Part shown: positions 36,916 through 49,444 of the stretch, in pieces | Layout of the letters: every line of letters starts with the position of its first letter | How positions within the stretch are numbered: the first letter of the stretch is position 1 | Assembly (NCBI RefSeq): GCF_004193775.1 | Contig: NC_041006.1 | Location: forward strand, 29,193,102 to 29,257,101 | Origin: Glycine soja | Lineage: Eukaryota; Streptophyta; Magnoliopsida; Fabales; Fabaceae | Length of the DNA: 64,000 nt | Reading direction: 5' to 3' | Position numbers and translations under genes: made by a program | Notes under the pieces: generated by a model | Databases searched by the model: none | Seen by the model: only the letters and a program-made list of their open reading frames with translations | What the model was told of the DNA's origin: nothing

Positions 36916-38487
36916 GGTTGTAACTTATTTATTTACACTATATATTTATACTATTTTATTTTAATTCTTTTAAAAAAAAATAGGATGCTGACATGTAGAT
37001 GATTATTATTCACTATTTCATTTATTGGTAGCAATTAGTTTATTTAAGTATATTCTTCTTGTTCAAAAAAAAAAAAAAGAAACAATATGTACATTGTAAA
37101 TATAGCTGCCTTTTTCTTTAGTACTCCTACTTCTAACATAAAGATATAGTAAACTGGAACAATAAAATTTATGTAGCTGACTACCTCATTGAATTGAAAA
37201 ACAAAATTAATACGTGTAGCACCCAATGGATTGACAACATTTTCACCATGAGGGTGAGAATTAATGACTGATTAACCATGATTAAATCTTATTTCTTTCT
37301 AGCAAAATTATATAAAATTATCAAACTTAGTACAATCAATATTTAATTTTGTCAGCTTTAATTTTAGTTGTTAGCAACACCCAATCCTAGGCACAATTGA
37401 TTGAAGAACCTGCAACAATTTTTAAAAATTAAGTTGTATGTATGTATCACTTGTTTTTTTAGGTCAACAGATAGAAAAAAATAAAATTACTCAAAACTCG
37501 GTGTTTAATTACGCAATCATGTGTTTATAGCCACCATGAATTACATAAATACAACTTTTTTAACAACACTTATGTACCATTTGAGTAGAAAATATATAAA
37601 GTCACATATCAAAAAAGTACAATTACACACAAGCAATTAATACATGATACAATTGAAATCCATAGGAAGTTTTTAGATCAGATATTCATGTAGCTGGTCT
37701 TTTGGATCATGTTAACTTCCACACCCAATTAAGGCACCAAACCATACTAAAAAGGTACCTACGGCCACACCTTCACTGTTGTATGCTCCCATTAATTAAT
37801 GCTGAACTACAGTCATGTACCGTTGCATTCAAACATATTGATATACAAACAACGAGTTGCAAGTCACATGGGATGTTTATATGCTCCCCATTTGATGAAA
37901 AATTGTATTTATGGGAAACAGCCTTGGGATTTGGCTTATTTTATTCTCTTAATCTTGACTTCATTCCTTAATCATCGAGTTTGTAGTCACATGACATGTT
38001 TATAATGCATTCTAAAACAGATATGGTAGTGTATTTGTTTTGTTTTTTGTTTTATTTGTTTCACTTTATTGGCTTGGCCTTACACAAGCAACTAAAAAAA
38101 GAAGTTGGCTTACATTATATAACCTTAATTACGTTTCAATCTCTAACAATGTGTTTTGGTTGTAGTACAACTTTTAGACAAAAATTTAGGAAGTAAATTC
38201 TTCTTTGACGACCATTGTACTTCAATCTTGACTGTTGTGTAGAGCATACCATTGCTCTTATCACACTCGTTGTTGTTGTTAGTGACCATATTTCGAGGTA
38301 TATATTTCTTTGACTCACACCAGTGATTATTACATGGTTGTTGATATATGACAACTGTATTATATAAGCAGTTATGTGCATTGCGAGTGAACCTTAGTTT
38401 CCTGTTTGAGATTCTATACAATGATTAATACGGAAAGTTTGAATTAATCGATGTATTGAATCTTGAATCTTCCATTTGGACAACTTG
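36916..38487. other. AT-rich spacer, no gene recognised
   Basis: LRR homology stops at about 36915 and nothing coding is recognised up to the inverted repeat at 38488. The left CACTA terminus for the transposase downstream should lie here or further left but was not found. Confidence 0.4.
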
Positions 38488-38703
38488 GGAAGACTCATTT
38501 TTTATAGTAGATTCATATGTATAGGTTAACTGCCTTTTCTTAAATTTGACGATATTTCGGTATAGTGCATTTCACTTTGTTCTTCGAGTGCATAGTTGAA
38601 TGTGGTGGATGATGACATGCCATCGCTTTACTGCTGAAATTTTATAAAATTTAGAAAAGACAAGTAACTTGTACTATTGAATCTACTATAAAAAATGTCT
38701 TCC
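38488..38703. repeat. Inverted repeat (~43-bp arms, ~130-bp loop)
   Basis: GGAAGACTCATTTTTTATAG continuing AGATTCATATG (38488-38530) is repeated inverted at 38661-38703 as GGAAGACATTTTTTATAGTA continuing GATTCAATAGTAC on the minus strand. It lies 91 bp before the TNP2 start codon. It could be a small foldback element or part of the CACTA 5' region. Confidence 0.75.
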
Positions 38704-38793
38704 TGAATGGGATAGGACCACACCTTTAATGAAAAAAGTGAGGTTTACATGCATGTCGGATAACTTTATGAAGTGTCACGGCAAAGGGGAAAC

Positions 38794-41700
38794 ATGGATC
38801 AAAGTTGGATGAAAGCATCACACATTAGTGACGAGTATGGGAATGAGGCTGAACAATTCCTCTAATTTACTGAACTTAATGCACCATGTTTGCATGGGAA
38901 ATTTTTCCATCCATGTGTTAAATATTGAAATGGGAGACACCAATCAATAAATGACATAAGATCACATCTTATATGTCACGGGATCATTCCAAAGTACACA
39001 AAATGGATATGGCATGGGAAATTGCCAGACATATCATCAATCTCTCACACTGAGCCGGTCGATGTAGACATCAGACATCGTATAGAAGACATGATTCACG
39101 ATCTTGGGCAAGACAGATTTCAGCAAGCACATGCACCTTTGTATGAGAAAATAGAAAATGATTCAAAGAAACCTTTGTATTATGGGTGCACAGCTTTCAC
39201 AAGGTTGTCAGCAGTGTTAGCTTTGGTCAACTTGAAGTCACGATTTGGCTGGAGTGACAAAAGCTTCACTAAATTGCTTGTGTTATTGAAAAAATTGCTT
39301 CCTGAAGATAACACGTTGTTGAAGAATCAATGCGAGGCGAAGAAGATTTTATGTCCATTGGGAATGGAGTACCAAAAAATCCATGCATGTCCAAATGATT
39401 GCATATTCTACAGAAATCAGTTTGCAGAAATGTGCAAGTGTCCCACATGTGGTGTATCACGGTACAAGGTCAACGATGACAAATGCAGTGATGCTGCAAC
39501 CACAAACAGCATTCATCCAACAAAGGTGTGTTGGTATCTTCCAATAATTCCAAGGTTTAATTGATTATGTGCTAATGGACATGATGCAAAAAACTTGACA
39601 TGGCATGCAAACGGCAGAAAAAGTGATAGATTGCTCCGACATCTGACTGATAGTCTGCAATAGAAGGCAATCGATCGTTTGTATCCAGATTTTGGGGTTG
39701 GGCCAAGAAATCTAAGGCTTGGTCTTGCTTTGGATGGAATGAATCCTTTTGGTAACTTAAGCACTAACCACAATTCATGGCCTATTTTGCTGATGATTTA
39801 CAACCTCCCTCCTTGGTTGTGCATCACGCGAAAGTACATAATGCTTTGTATGATGATAGTGGGTCCAAGGCAGCCAAGGAATGATATTGATGTTTATCTG
39901 ACTCTGTTGATTGAAGACTTGACAAAATTGTGGGAAGACGGGGTTGATGTGTGGGATGGGAATCTGCAACAGACCTTTAGGTTGCGTGGAATGGTTTTTT
40001 TTGTACCATTAATGACTATCCAACATATGACAATTTAAGTGGTTGTAGTGTCAAAGGCACACATGTCCTATATGTGAGAAAAATCGAGCTTCTTCCAACT
40101 AAAACATGGAAAGAAGACAGTATATACAAGGCACCGAAGATTTCTCAAACATTATCATCCATATCAGCGATTGAAGAAAGCTTTTAAGGGAACTCAGGAA
40201 AATGAAAGTGCGCCGAAACCATTAGATGGCAAAGAAGTTCATGATTGGGTAAAGGAAATCATAACTATCTTTGGGAAGACACAAAAAAACCCATCATCTG
40301 AGACAAACATATGGAAGAAAAGGTAAATATTCTTTGATCTTCCATATTGGTCCAATCTTGATGTTAGACATTGTATAGACGTCATGCATGTGGAGAAAAA
40401 TGTTTGTAATAGTTTAATTGATACCCTTCTTAACATTAAAGGCAAGACAAAGGATGGTTTGAAGTGTCATCAAGACTTGGTTGAGATGGGTATACGAGAG
40501 TAGTTGCATCCAATCTCACAAGGTTCGCGAACGTATCTACCCCCAATATGTCACACAATGTCAACAAAAGAGAAGAGGAGTTTTTATCAATGCCCGCATA
40601 ATCTAAAAGTCCCACAAGGATACTCTTCAAATATCTAGAGCCTTGTATCTGTCAATGATCTTAAATTGGTTGGCTTGAAATCTCATGATTATCATGTATT
40701 AATGCAATAACTATTGCTTGTAGCGATTCATGGTATCTTGCCTGACAAAGTTAAGGTTGCCATAACTTGTTTGTGCTTTCTTTTTAATGTTATCTGTAGC
40801 AAAGTTATTAACCCTAGAAAACTGGATGAATTGGAGAATGAGGCTACCATTGTCCTTTGTCAAATGGAGATGTATTTTCCTCAATCATTTTTTGACATAA
40901 TGTTTCACTTAATTGTTCATCTGGTGAGGGAGATCCGGTTGTGTGGTCTTGTCTTTTTATGGTGGATGTATCCAATTGAGTGGTACATGAAAGTGTTAAA
41001 GGGTTATACCAGTAATCAATATCGACCAGAAGCTTTGATTATCAAAAGGTACGTTGCTGAAGAATGTATTGAGTTTTGCTCCCAAATACATTGAAATTGT
41101 TAAATCTATAAGCTTTCCTGAAACTCATCATGGTCGAACATAAGGGGGCAAGGGTACACGAGGATACAATGTTGTGAAAATGACTCGGCAAGAGGTCTCA
41201 CAAGTGCATCTATATATATTAAACAACACAACAGAGGTGATTCCATACATAGATGTTCATAAAAAAAACTCACAACAACGAACCCAAAAATGAACATGGT
41301 GAGGGTTTTGCAAGAGCACAATAGAACTTTCATTAACTGGTTTAGAGAAACAATATTTGTTGATGATTGTGCTTCCAAAACATTAAGATTGTTAGCTTCT
41401 AGGCCAAATCTCAATGTACCCACTTCGAAAGGATATGATATCAACAATTATTCCTTCTACACCTAGTCACAAGATGATAAAAGTTTGGTGCAGAACAGTG
41501 GGGTGATTGTTGATGCTAATTCCGATCACTTTTGCAGTGCATTAGACAACAACCCGATTCGAGCATCCATGCCGTACTTTGGAGTGATTGAACAAATATG
41601 GAAGCTTGATTACAGTGAATTTAGAGTGCATGTTTTTAAGTTTAAGTGGGTCAATGACAATACCGATGTCCGTCAAGATCAATTGGAATTTACTTTAGTA

Positions 41701-41975
41701 GACCTAAATAAGATGGCTTACATGGACGAACCTTTCATTATGGTAGAACAAGCCAAAAAAGTGTTTTATATCCAAGATCCATGCAATTCAAGATTTTTAG
41801 TGGTTCTACAAGGAAGACCCAGCAGTTTCAATCACCCACATGATGATTCAACACTTGACATTTATGAGACACCGGCTTTTTCCATTAGAATGCCATCTAT
41901 AAATGAGTCACACAATGTTGATGATGTACATGCAAATCGTAATGAACATGATGAAGGATTATGGGAGAACATTCT
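38794..41975 (+). pseudogene. CACTA (En/Spm) TNP2-type transposase, decayed
   Basis: ATG at 38794 begins MDQSWMKASHISDEYGNEAE, the transposase-associated domain (PF13963). Transposase_21 (PF02992) follows in pieces: YGCTAFTRLSAVLALVNLK and CPNDCIFYRNQFAEMCKCP (39180-39440), LALDGMNPFGNLS (39725), DVRHCIDVMHVEKNVCNSL (40363). The DUF4218-like part is at 40870-41090 (PQSFFDIMFHL, EWYMKVLKGY) and the DUF4216-like part at 41485-41900 (NNPIRASMPYFGVIEQIWK). Stops and frameshifts occur throughout, for example near 38860, 38926, 39563 and 40324. A solo LTR interrupts the 3' end at 41976. The protein would cut the CACTA ends; this copy cannot. Confidence 0.9.
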
Positions 41976-43485
41976 TGTAAAATCAAGCTTCATGATGATG
42001 AACCAAGCAATTTTGATGATGCCAAAAGCCCAAGTGATTGATTCAAGACTTCAAGATCAAGCATCAAGAATCTAATCCAAGATTCAAGAGAAGAAATCAA
42101 GAAGCAACAAGTCAAGACTTCATATAGGATAAGTATTAAAAGAATTTTTCAAAAACCAAATAGCACAGTTTTGTTTTACAAAAGAATTTTCTCAAATTTT
42201 CTAAGTTACCAGAGTGATTACTCTCTGGTACTCGATTACCAGTTTGCACTAATCGATTACCAGTGACCAGTTTGGTTTACAAAATGTTTTCAAATGATTT
42301 TTAACGTTCCAAAATTATTTACAAATAGTGTAATCGATTACATTATATTAGTAATCGATTACAAGTGAATCTGAACGTTGAAATTCAAATCCAATTGTGA
42401 AGAGTCACAACTTTTCATAAAATATATTGTGTAATCGACTACACCTTTGTGGTAATCGATTACCAGTGAATAGTTTTGAAGAAAAAAGTTAAGAGTTATA
42501 ACTCTCAACATGGTTTTCTCAAAAGTCATAACTCTTCCAATGGTTTCTTTGACCAGACATGAAGAGTCTATAAAAGCATGACTTTGGCACATGTTCAATA
42601 TGTGTGATATTCTTCCAAACAATCCTTTTTCACAATCTTTCTCTAACCATTGCCCATTATTTTTTTCTTTGCCAAAAAGCTTTCTAAACTTTGTTTCAAA
42701 ACTTTGTTTTTTCTGCAAGTGGAAATTCTGCCGAAAACAAAAGTGTGCTATCTTTTCTTCCTTCTCCCTCTTGCCAAAAGATTCAAAGGACTAACCGCCT
42801 GAGAATTCTTTTGATTCTTCCTCCTCCCTCTTGCCAAAATATTCAAAGGACTAACCGCCTGAGAATTCTTTTGATTCTTCCTCTTTCATTTAAACAAAAG
42901 ATTTCAAAGGACTAACCGCTTGAGATATCTTTTGTTTCCCCTTACAAAGATTCAAGGGACTAACCGCCTAAGAATTCTTTGTCTTAACACATTGGAGGGT
43001 ACATCCTTTGTGGTACAAGTAGAGCGTACATCTACTTGGGTTGTAATACTGAGAACAAGAGAGGGAACATCTCTTGTGGATCAGTTCAAGTGGAGGGTAC
43101 ATCCACTTGGTTGTTCAAAGAGAACAAGGGAGGGTACATCCTTTGTGGATCTTTGCTTGTAAAGGATTTTACAAGGTTATTGGAAATCTCAAGAACCGGT
43201 GGTTGCTTGGGGAATGGATGTAGGCACGGGTTGTTGCCGAACCAGTATAAAAACTTGTGTTTGTTTTTCTCTTCCCTACACTCTTTAATTTCCGCTGTGC
43301 ACTTTTTATTTACGCTGTACTTTTGTCTAAGTTATTATTTTTTGTTAGTTACTTTCTCATAACTTAGTAGTAAAGCCTAATTGAATCTAGTAACATTAAG
43401 AAGGATAAATTTTTAATTAGTCGAGACACGTTCATAATTAATTCAGCCCCCCTTATTAATTATTCCGAGGCCACTTGATCCAACA
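41976..43485 (+). mobile_element. Solo LTR 1 (1.51 kb), inserted in the CACTA transposase
   Basis: It starts TGTAAAATCAAGC and ends GATCCAACA, and is flanked by ATTCT (41971-41975) and ATTAT (43486-43490), a 5-bp target duplication with one mismatch. It is homologous to 49445-51028. It carries three palindrome pairs (42228/42249, 42330/42351, 42431/42452) and about four tandem units of the AAGGACTAACCGCCTGAGAA type (42780-42985). The LTR end resembles those I associate with SIRE/Maximus copia elements, but without internal sequence the family is inference. Confidence 0.85.
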
Positions 43486-43599
43486 ATTATGACGTATTTG
43501 CTTTCTATCATAGTAATGTACAACTTATTGCTTTATTTGTTTTGTAATTTATTAATGTTCATATTTCCAATTTGTTACGTATATGCTATTTGTAAGTCC

Positions 43600-46040
43600 T
43601 TATGATTAATAAATTTGTTTTATTTTCACAGGCTCATGGGAACACCACCAGGGTCCCTCCGCAGCTGGATGGTCAGTCAGAGGCTATGTCTATGAAGACT
43701 AGACAATCCACACAGTTAAGAAGGTTGACTTTAAGAACCTTGGATCAGCCCAAACCAATTATTAACATCGATGCTGCAACTAGGCGAGGATTAGGCCGCC
43801 ATAAAGAGAAGTTTAACAACTATCTGGGAATACACCACAGATTGACTACCCCTCATCTCTCATTGAAAGACATGTTAAGTGGAAGTTGACATGCACAAAG
43901 CGATATGGACAAATGACATCTCAAGTGGCACAAGAAATATCTAATAAAATTGTGAGTTTGTGTTTTACATATAATTGCAATTACTTGTTTTTTTATTAAT
44001 AACAATGACCTCATTTGATGGTTGTCCATATGGTGCTTGATAAAGGACTCGTTAGAAGAACAGACAACATAGGATACTTTTGTTCACCATGGTCTTGACA
44101 ACATACTTAACATTGCCATTGGACAACTGGATCATGGAGGTCATGTTCATGCAGCGGGGTATGGTGACTCAATACTATGGAAGGGCATCACATGGCTCTA
44201 GCAACTCATCCACATCCATCACCCAACAACAAAGGAATGAGATTAAGGAAGAAGTCAGGAATGAGATTGGAGAAGAAAACAAATGAAGTCTAGAGAAATT
44301 GAAACAGGAGTTGAAGGAGGCCATCAAAATTGAGTTTTCGCAAACGGGATCGCAATACTCATCCCCGATTGAGGCAAATATACATGTGTTAGGTTCACAG
44401 GCTTGCACAAAGGGGAGCAATGCTGAAACTAATGCGAACCCATCTAGGGAAGAACATGTTTCTCATGTGATACCAACTATGGGGTTGTATGTGCAACGTC
44501 AGCATTCTACACACTTGGTAGCCTTGGGAAAAATATATGAGGGAGGGTCTACCATACACAACATGGCATATGCAGATGATATCGTAAGGGTTAGTGTTGA
44601 AAAAGTTATTGATGGTGATGCTCAAGTCTCGTTGCCGATGTCAGAAATTCAGTATGTCAGGCAGACCCTTCACACATTCATTGCATGGCCGAAACCTCTT
44701 GTAAAACTGGTATCAAATGAGGTAATTTTGATTTTGTTTAACATATATTAAGACATTCATACATATATATAAATTAGCAACTAACATTAGTTTAATTTTT
44801 TTTTCGTTAACCATATAGGATTCAACTATTACTCCAAATAAAGTGATTGAAATTGTTCAAAGGTCAAATGATGCTACTGTAGATGATCCCTTGCATGACT
44901 TGATTAAGATCGTGTATGACATTTACGAGAAGCCTATTGAGTTGTTGTGGGATGCGACTAAATTTGGGATTCCAAATGTAGATGCCTTCTTGTTAACATA
45001 TGCTGATGTCAATGAAATAATCTCAGGTGACAAATGTTTGAACATAGTTATACTATAGTTGTGGATGATGTAAGTAAATTCCATATCATTGACTAATGAA
45101 TCCATATTCGTGAGCTATATACATCATGTTAACTTTTCTTTTCAAATGTTCAAAATAGGTTTATGGATGAGTGGAGTTCTAGCTTGGGTCATGGTTCGAT
45201 GTATGGATTCCTTGAGCCTCATTCAATACACAATACAAAGGATAGACGTGGTCAATGTCAAGATTACATTGAAAGATGTGTTAAGGAATCCCAACGAGAG
45301 GTCTACCTAGGAGTTTATTTGAATCGGTTAGTAATATTTATTATATCCCTGTAAACAATGTTTGTGTTATTGATACCTAATTATTGTCGAATTCAGGGCC
45401 CGTTGGCAACTGGTTGTTTTGTGTCCTACAAACAATGTTGTCGTGTGGTTTTGTTCGTTGTGTAAGAAGCCTGATGTTCATATCAAACCTGCAATTAATA
45501 AGTTAAGTTTTATATTATAAGTCATTTAATGTATTTTAAATATGGATACATGAATAGTTTTGTCCTCATTTATACGTCCAAATCTTTCTATTCAGTGCGT
45601 TGAAGACATTAAAGACTACTTCTAACGGTAAGATTGATCAACCTACACCTTAGTGGATTGAAGTAATGGTTAGTCATACAATTAATGGTTATTTGCGACT
45701 GCTGATGTTGTGTAACATCTGAATCATAAGATTGAATTATTTTTCATATTTAATGTAGAGCCACATTCAAAGCGGGGGGCTATGAGTGTGACTATTATGT
45801 CGTGCATTGGATGTGGAACATAGTAAGCGGGGAGTTAAAGGATGATTGGAGCATGGTATATTTACTTTTGTAAAAAAATTTACTTGAGTAACACTTTTTA
45901 TTCCTTTGTGAAATGAAAATCACTAATTTTAATATTTTATAATTTGTAGTGGTTTGGTGATGACACACTACTAAACATCGAGACCACAACAACAATACAC
46001 AAAAAATGGGCAACATATTTTTTAAGAGTTAAAAGCATCC
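43600..46040 (+). pseudogene. CACTA second gene: Transposase_24-like / DUF8039-like / Ulp1 (C48) protease, decayed
   Basis: After an intron-like end (TTTTCACAG at 43623-43631) the segments read RRGLGRHKEKFNNYLGIHH, VKWKLTCTKRYGQMTSQVA, then QLDHGGHVHAAGYG (44120), the Transposase_24-like part. At 44490-44720 LVALGKIYEGGSTIHNMAYA and EIQYVRQTLHTFIAWPKPLV resemble the DUF8039-type domain. At 45400-46030 come ARWQLVVLCPTNNVVVWFCS and YECDYYVVHWMWNIVSGELK, an Ulp1/C48 protease. The position normally His is Arg (CGT, 45401-45403); the Cys is kept. Introns with GT/AG ends appear (for example AG at 45395). Several frame breaks make it a pseudogene. It belongs to the same CACTA element as the TNP2 gene upstream. 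Confidence 0.8.
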
Positions 46041-46486
46041 AATGTAGAAAGCTTTAAATGAGATTCAAACAAGCACTATGGTGAATTTGATGTCTTTCTT
46101 TAAATGTTATAAATAATTTTGTAGCTGTAATGACTATTATTTGAGAATAAAAATACATATTTGTTTATTTCATTTTGGTTTGCACCAAAAGATTTAGACA
46201 ATGCATTGTATTCGCAATGGGTATTTGTGTCGATAGGATATGTGTTTTTTGTGCAACCAAGCTGGCCATTTTTGCAGGTGTTTGTCAAGGTACGAATTTC
46301 GATACTCCTGATGATAGCACAATTTTTGCAGTCTAATATGAGGTGTGGTGGGGGTATATAACATCACTCTATAGCACCTAAAAATCATTATTGCTTGTGG
46401 ATTCATGATGGGCAAGTGGATTCTTCTGAAGTCAAAGTGAGACTTTTACTTGAAAATCATTATTGCTTGTGTTTCGACTTTGTCAT
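46041..46486. other. CACTA 3' flank with short direct repeat
   Basis: AAAATCATTATTGCTTGTG occurs at 46380-46398 and again at 46454-46472, 74 bp apart. No protein is recognised. The CACTA right terminus is expected near here or beyond the Athila insertion, but no clear TTTTCTTGTAGTG-type end was found. Confidence 0.5.
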
Positions 46487-47778
46487 TGATAACTACTAAA
46501 TATGAATTATTTTTTATAATAAAAATATATTGAAAATATCTTTAACAATATTTATTTACCAGTTATTTTTTGCTTAAATATTAGGAATTGATATTTTTCT
46601 TATTTATGGCTTGCAAATATGAAAAGGAGGGATTCAAAGCAAAAAAATCCAAAAAATATAAAAAATATGAATAAGGAATATTTTTGGCATCAGGCCTAAG
46701 TCCACTCCAACAACTATAAAATGGGAGTCAAGCCAAGGAGAAAACACACCACCCTGGAGACTCAGAGCTCTCTAATGAATACATCCTAAGCCCGAGTATC
46801 TCTAGTAGGGGAAATCTTTCTTTTTATGTCCTTTTTCCATCCCTTCTCTTCCATTATTTTCTAAACCCCTTTTCAAGTGTAAGGCCCCTTATGGCTATGA
46901 GAGGCTAAACCCTTAGTCATGGCCTGACAGGCCTAAAAAATCAAAAGATGTATTGTACACTTCATATTTATCAATGCAAACATGTGTTTTCTTTCCTATT
47001 ATCCTTTCTTATTTTAATTTCATATATCATTCATCATTGCATCATCTTTAGGGGTTAGTTGCTCGACGAGGGAAATCCTTAATAGAAATACAAAGAAGGA
47101 CATACATGCATCAGTTTTAAGGATTAGTCGCTCGACAGAGGGTAATTTCTAATAAAACTAAAAGGAAGGGGTATCTTAATAAAACCATTGCTAGACATAG
47201 AGTGATTGCATTATGCTCATGCATCAAAGAAAACATCTAGAATTAGAACTTCATGCATCTAATCTATTGAGTCTTTGCAAAGGCATTTAGGATATAAATA
47301 GGTAAAATAGGCTTGTCTTCAGAAGATATCAGGGGCAAGTATTCTAACAAATGTGGGTAGAAAAAAATTCACCAAATTGATAGAAAAAATCTAAAATAAT
47401 ACATCTTAGGAAAATAAGGTAGGCTAGGTCCCAACATTATCACATTCTGAATTTATCTTTCTTTATCTTCATCTTAATCTTTTATTTTTCTTATATTTTA
47501 CTTTTCTTATCTTATCTTTTTTTATCTTCTATTTTTATCTTTATCTTTACCATCTTTTAATTTAAATCTTTTATCTTTTCTATCTTGTATTTTTATCTTT
47601 AAATCTTTATCTTATCTCCTACCTTTCTTTATCTGTTATTTTAAATTCCTTATCTCTTTCCTGTAAATCGAGTTTGCATCAATCTAAATATAAATAAAGT
47701 CTCTATGGATTCAACACTCGGACTTCCGAGTACATTACTACTTGTGACAAATTTGGTGCACTTGCCAACGAGTTAAAA
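46487..47778 (+). repeat. Athila-like 5' LTR
   Basis: It starts TGATAACTACTAAATATG and ends CAACGAGTTAAAA (the expected final CA is mutated). It contains a pyrimidine-rich TTATCTT microsatellite-like tract at about 47455-47655. It matches 51698-52983 closely over its whole length. Confidence 0.9.
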
Positions 47779-47784
47779 GGTTTT

Positions 47785-47802
47785 TGGCGCCGTTGCCGGG
47801 GA
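47785..47802 (+). other. Primer-binding site (tRNA-Asp type)
   Basis: TGGCGCCGTTGCCGGGGA lies 7 bp after the 5' LTR. Its complement ends in CCA and matches the 3' end I know for plant tRNA-Asp, the primer used by Athila/Calypso elements. Confidence 0.85.
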
Positions 47803-47959
47803 CTTTGTTCTTTGTACTTGGTTGTTGCATATTCCAATTTTAAAACAATCAATTTTAAAACAATCAATTTTATTTTATTTTATTTCAAAAAAAAAATCTT
47901 GTGAGTCTATGCTTGTAGGGTGGAACCTCAAAAGATCTTGATCCATGTAAGACATTTTA

Positions 47960-48790
47960 AAGATGGAAGATCTTTCTAAGAGGTGAACTGAGCATCTGGA
48001 CAACACACGATCAAGGGTCAGTCAACCACCACCGATAAATTGTGATTTTTTTGGAGGAGAGCATTTCAATGACAACTGTCATCTCTACTCCATGAAAAAC
48101 TATTGGTGGGGACAGGAGTTACACCCTTATAATTAATATGAAGAAGAAAGAACTCCTAATCTTGAGAGTGTGTTTACGGAATTCATGGCATACCATGCTA
48201 GCTCTAAAACCAATCAAAACTCGGTGGGAGCAAGAGTTACAACCCTACAATCAATCTAAAGAAGAAAGGATTTCTAATCTTGATAATTTGTTGATGCAAT
48301 TCAAGGAATTAATTGAATATACTCAACAAGCATTTAAAAGTCTAGAAATTCAAGTAGGTAAGCTAGCAAAAGAAGTGGCTAAATTTATGGCCACAAGGAA
48401 GAAAACTTTGTAGAGGTTGAAGCTCATGAGGAAAGCCTAGTAGAAGAGCGTGATTCAAGAGAAAAAGATAAAGAAAAAAGTGAGGAGAAAGCACAACAAT
48501 GGGAGAAGTGCTCACAAGTAGAAATTCAACAAGAAAGTATTCTCCAAGTCAATACTCCTCCCCATCAATTGATTGTCAAGGAAGAAAGGCATGGAGAACA
48601 TGAGAAAGCCTTAAGTGTCATTCTTTCCTTGATCACTAGCACTTCTCTTGCAATGATATGGATGGTGTTTCCGGAATACATGAGTTTCATGGAGTCTCTA
48701 GCTAAGAAGCAAAAATGCAAGGAAGATGTGTTTTATGTGACCTTCATGCCACCTTGAAGGCATTTGACCCATCAACTAATGACGTTAAAG
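47960..48790 (+). pseudogene. Athila-like gag remnant
   Basis: A 91-codon frame (48138-48413) contains LDNLLMQFKELIEYTQQAFK and LEIQVGKLAKEVA, the coiled-coil C-terminal part of Athila gag. A second frame (48569-48757) contains FPEYMSFMESLAKK and ends before CTTATTGGGAGGCAACCCAT (48796-48815), a sequence usually found after the end of pol in these elements. Gag is therefore joined to the 3' region with all of pol missing. An internal duplication repeats the GG(A/T)G-AG-AGTTACAA-CC unit at about 48105 and 48221. No complete protein is possible. Confidence 0.65.
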
Positions 48791-49444
48791 AAGTGCTTAT
48801 TGGGAGGCAACCCATGATTTCTTACCCTATCTCTCTTTTAGTTAATTGCATTGTGTTTTTTTAGGATAGTTGTGTTATTTCTTTTCTTTATTTATGATTT
48901 TGTGCATTTTAATTCTAGTAGTTTAAATTCAGTCATTGAATAAAAATTGCATGATATTTATGAAGTCATTGCCAAAGTTTTTTTTGAAGGACTCAAACAC
49001 TTGAAATGTTGCATACCATTTTTGTGAAAATGCTGGTTCCATGATGGCAAGCGTCAGTTCAAGTAATGGAGTATGAATCACAACAAAGAGAGAAAAGGTT
49101 AGTCTGTCTGGAAGAAATCATGGTATGGTAAGCCAACAACTTTGTCTTGTCCCGGTGAGTTGTGTGAAACCTACTTGTGAGAGAACATCTGTTTTTATTT
49201 TCTTGATTTTGCATCATTCTTAGACTGTTAGATTAATTACATGAGGTGGAAGTAATCAAGGCCATGTTTTTGTTTCTTCTTATTTTCAGACACTTAGCCA
49301 AAAAGCTAACCTTTGATAAAAATTTAACCCTTGCACCTTATTTGAGCCAAAAATGATAATCATGTCTTTTGTAAAACCCCTAAGCCTACTTTAATCATCT
49401 CTTACCTTGTTTTAGGGTTTAAGAGAGCATAAGGGTTTAGTCTT

